NCBI GenBank assembly: GCA_963082875.1
Contig: OY720102.1
Span: 12,498,990 to 12,562,989, forward strand
DNA length: 64,000 nt
From: Corella eumyota
Taxonomy: Eukaryota > Chordata > Ascidiacea > Phlebobranchia > Corellidae
Direction: 5' to 3'
In this document: piece by piece, positions 63,518 to 64,000 of the stretch
Position numbering within the stretch: the first letter of the stretch is position 1
Layout of the letters: the number at the start of each line of letters is the position of its first letter
The notes under the pieces: generated by a model
The model's input: only the letters and a program-made list of their open reading frames with translations
What the model was told of the DNA's origin: nothing
The model's database searches: none
Position numbers and translations under genes: made by a program

Positions 63518-64000
63518 GTGAGTATATTACTTTATTGCTTGGTATTTAAAGATTAATTATTTAAACAAGCACTAGATTTAAATAACATTTATTATTAAAA
63601 TTACTTTATGTAATAACAAAACTTTTTTATTTAGTTGATAAAAATATAAACACAAACTTATTTTCAATTTTATAACAAGAAGTGAAAAGGTCACAATGCC
63701 CATTAACTTTAACAATGGGTCATTGTTAAGTTACAATTTATTGTATTATATTTAAATAAAATTATTTTTTGTATTTTTCCTATTTTGAAATAATTAAAAA
63801 TCAATAAAATGTTTTATTATTAAATTTCTGGTATAATTTAAGAATATTGATGAATTTATTTTATTAATATAATCTTGAATGTATGTTAATTAGTAGTTTA
63901 ATTTATTTTAATTAAACTTAAAGTTTAACTTCACTTACTAAAAATAACTACAAGAATAAAATTTACTAATTCAATAATTATCGGACTAATAGTTGTTTTA
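63518..64000 (+). other. LRR intron to the window end
   Basis: Intron sequence like that after the other LRR exons, including the palindrome TTTAACAATGGGTCATTGTT at about 63708-63727. No Harbinger end appears before the window stops, and from about 63780 the sequence resembles the upstream gene's intron at 1180-1300. Confidence 0.6.

Overview
The window looks like AT-rich nuclear DNA of an invertebrate chordate, most likely a tunicate of the Ciona type. This is inferred from short phase-consistent introns, tandem NACHT-LRR genes, a TXNL4A/DIM1 gene close to the vertebrate protein, and abundant tRNA-derived SINEs. Nothing bacterial is present (no operons, no Shine-Dalgarno sites).

Layout. (1) 1-2071: a minus-strand coding-like stretch at the left edge, then the last two exons of a leucine-rich-repeat gene (tail of an upstream NLR). 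(2) 4421-22795: an amplified array in which exons of TXNL4A/DIM1 (U5 snRNP thioredoxin-like splicing factor) alternate with five copies of a 3-beta-hydroxysteroid-dehydrogenase-like gene. Array A (4421-16055) has TXNL4A exon 1 once, exon 2 four times, exon 3 twice and four HSD copies. Array B (19261-22795) has a compact three-exon TXNL4A and one HSD copy. All five HSD copies lack the NAD-binding first exon and carry breaks. A hAT MITE and a 1.7-kb foldback element lie between the arrays, the foldback element exactly at the duplication junction. (3) 23810-43635: an NLR gene on the plus strand, with an acidic repeat-bearing N-terminal exon, a chain of small phase-matched exons (two of them duplicated) and a large NACHT exon that runs into a 200-base N gap. 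Intron 1 holds 113 units of a 31-bp satellite. Later introns hold a hAT MITE, a Helitron end, a hAT transposase and a THAP-transposase element. (4) 43836-48392: a PIF/Harbinger element in inverted and direct pieces beside the gap, ending in a cut-off LRR exon. (5) 48393-64000: a second copy of the THAP-element plus NACHT exon, followed by three LRR exons whose introns carry two more Harbinger copies at the same site.

Two histories stand out. The NLR locus appears to have grown by a tandem duplication of about 10.6 kb, joined at 48392/48393 inside an LRR exon, and by later LRR-exon duplications that carried Harbinger along. The TXNL4A/HSD locus grew by repeated tandem duplication of an exon-plus-pseudogene unit. 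The 31-bp satellite in the NLR intron has recognisable degenerate monomers, at the same 31-bp spacing, in the spacer of the foldback element 7 kb upstream, which suggests where the satellite came from.

Gene models are read by eye from splice sites, phase and family resemblance. No transcript or database evidence was available.
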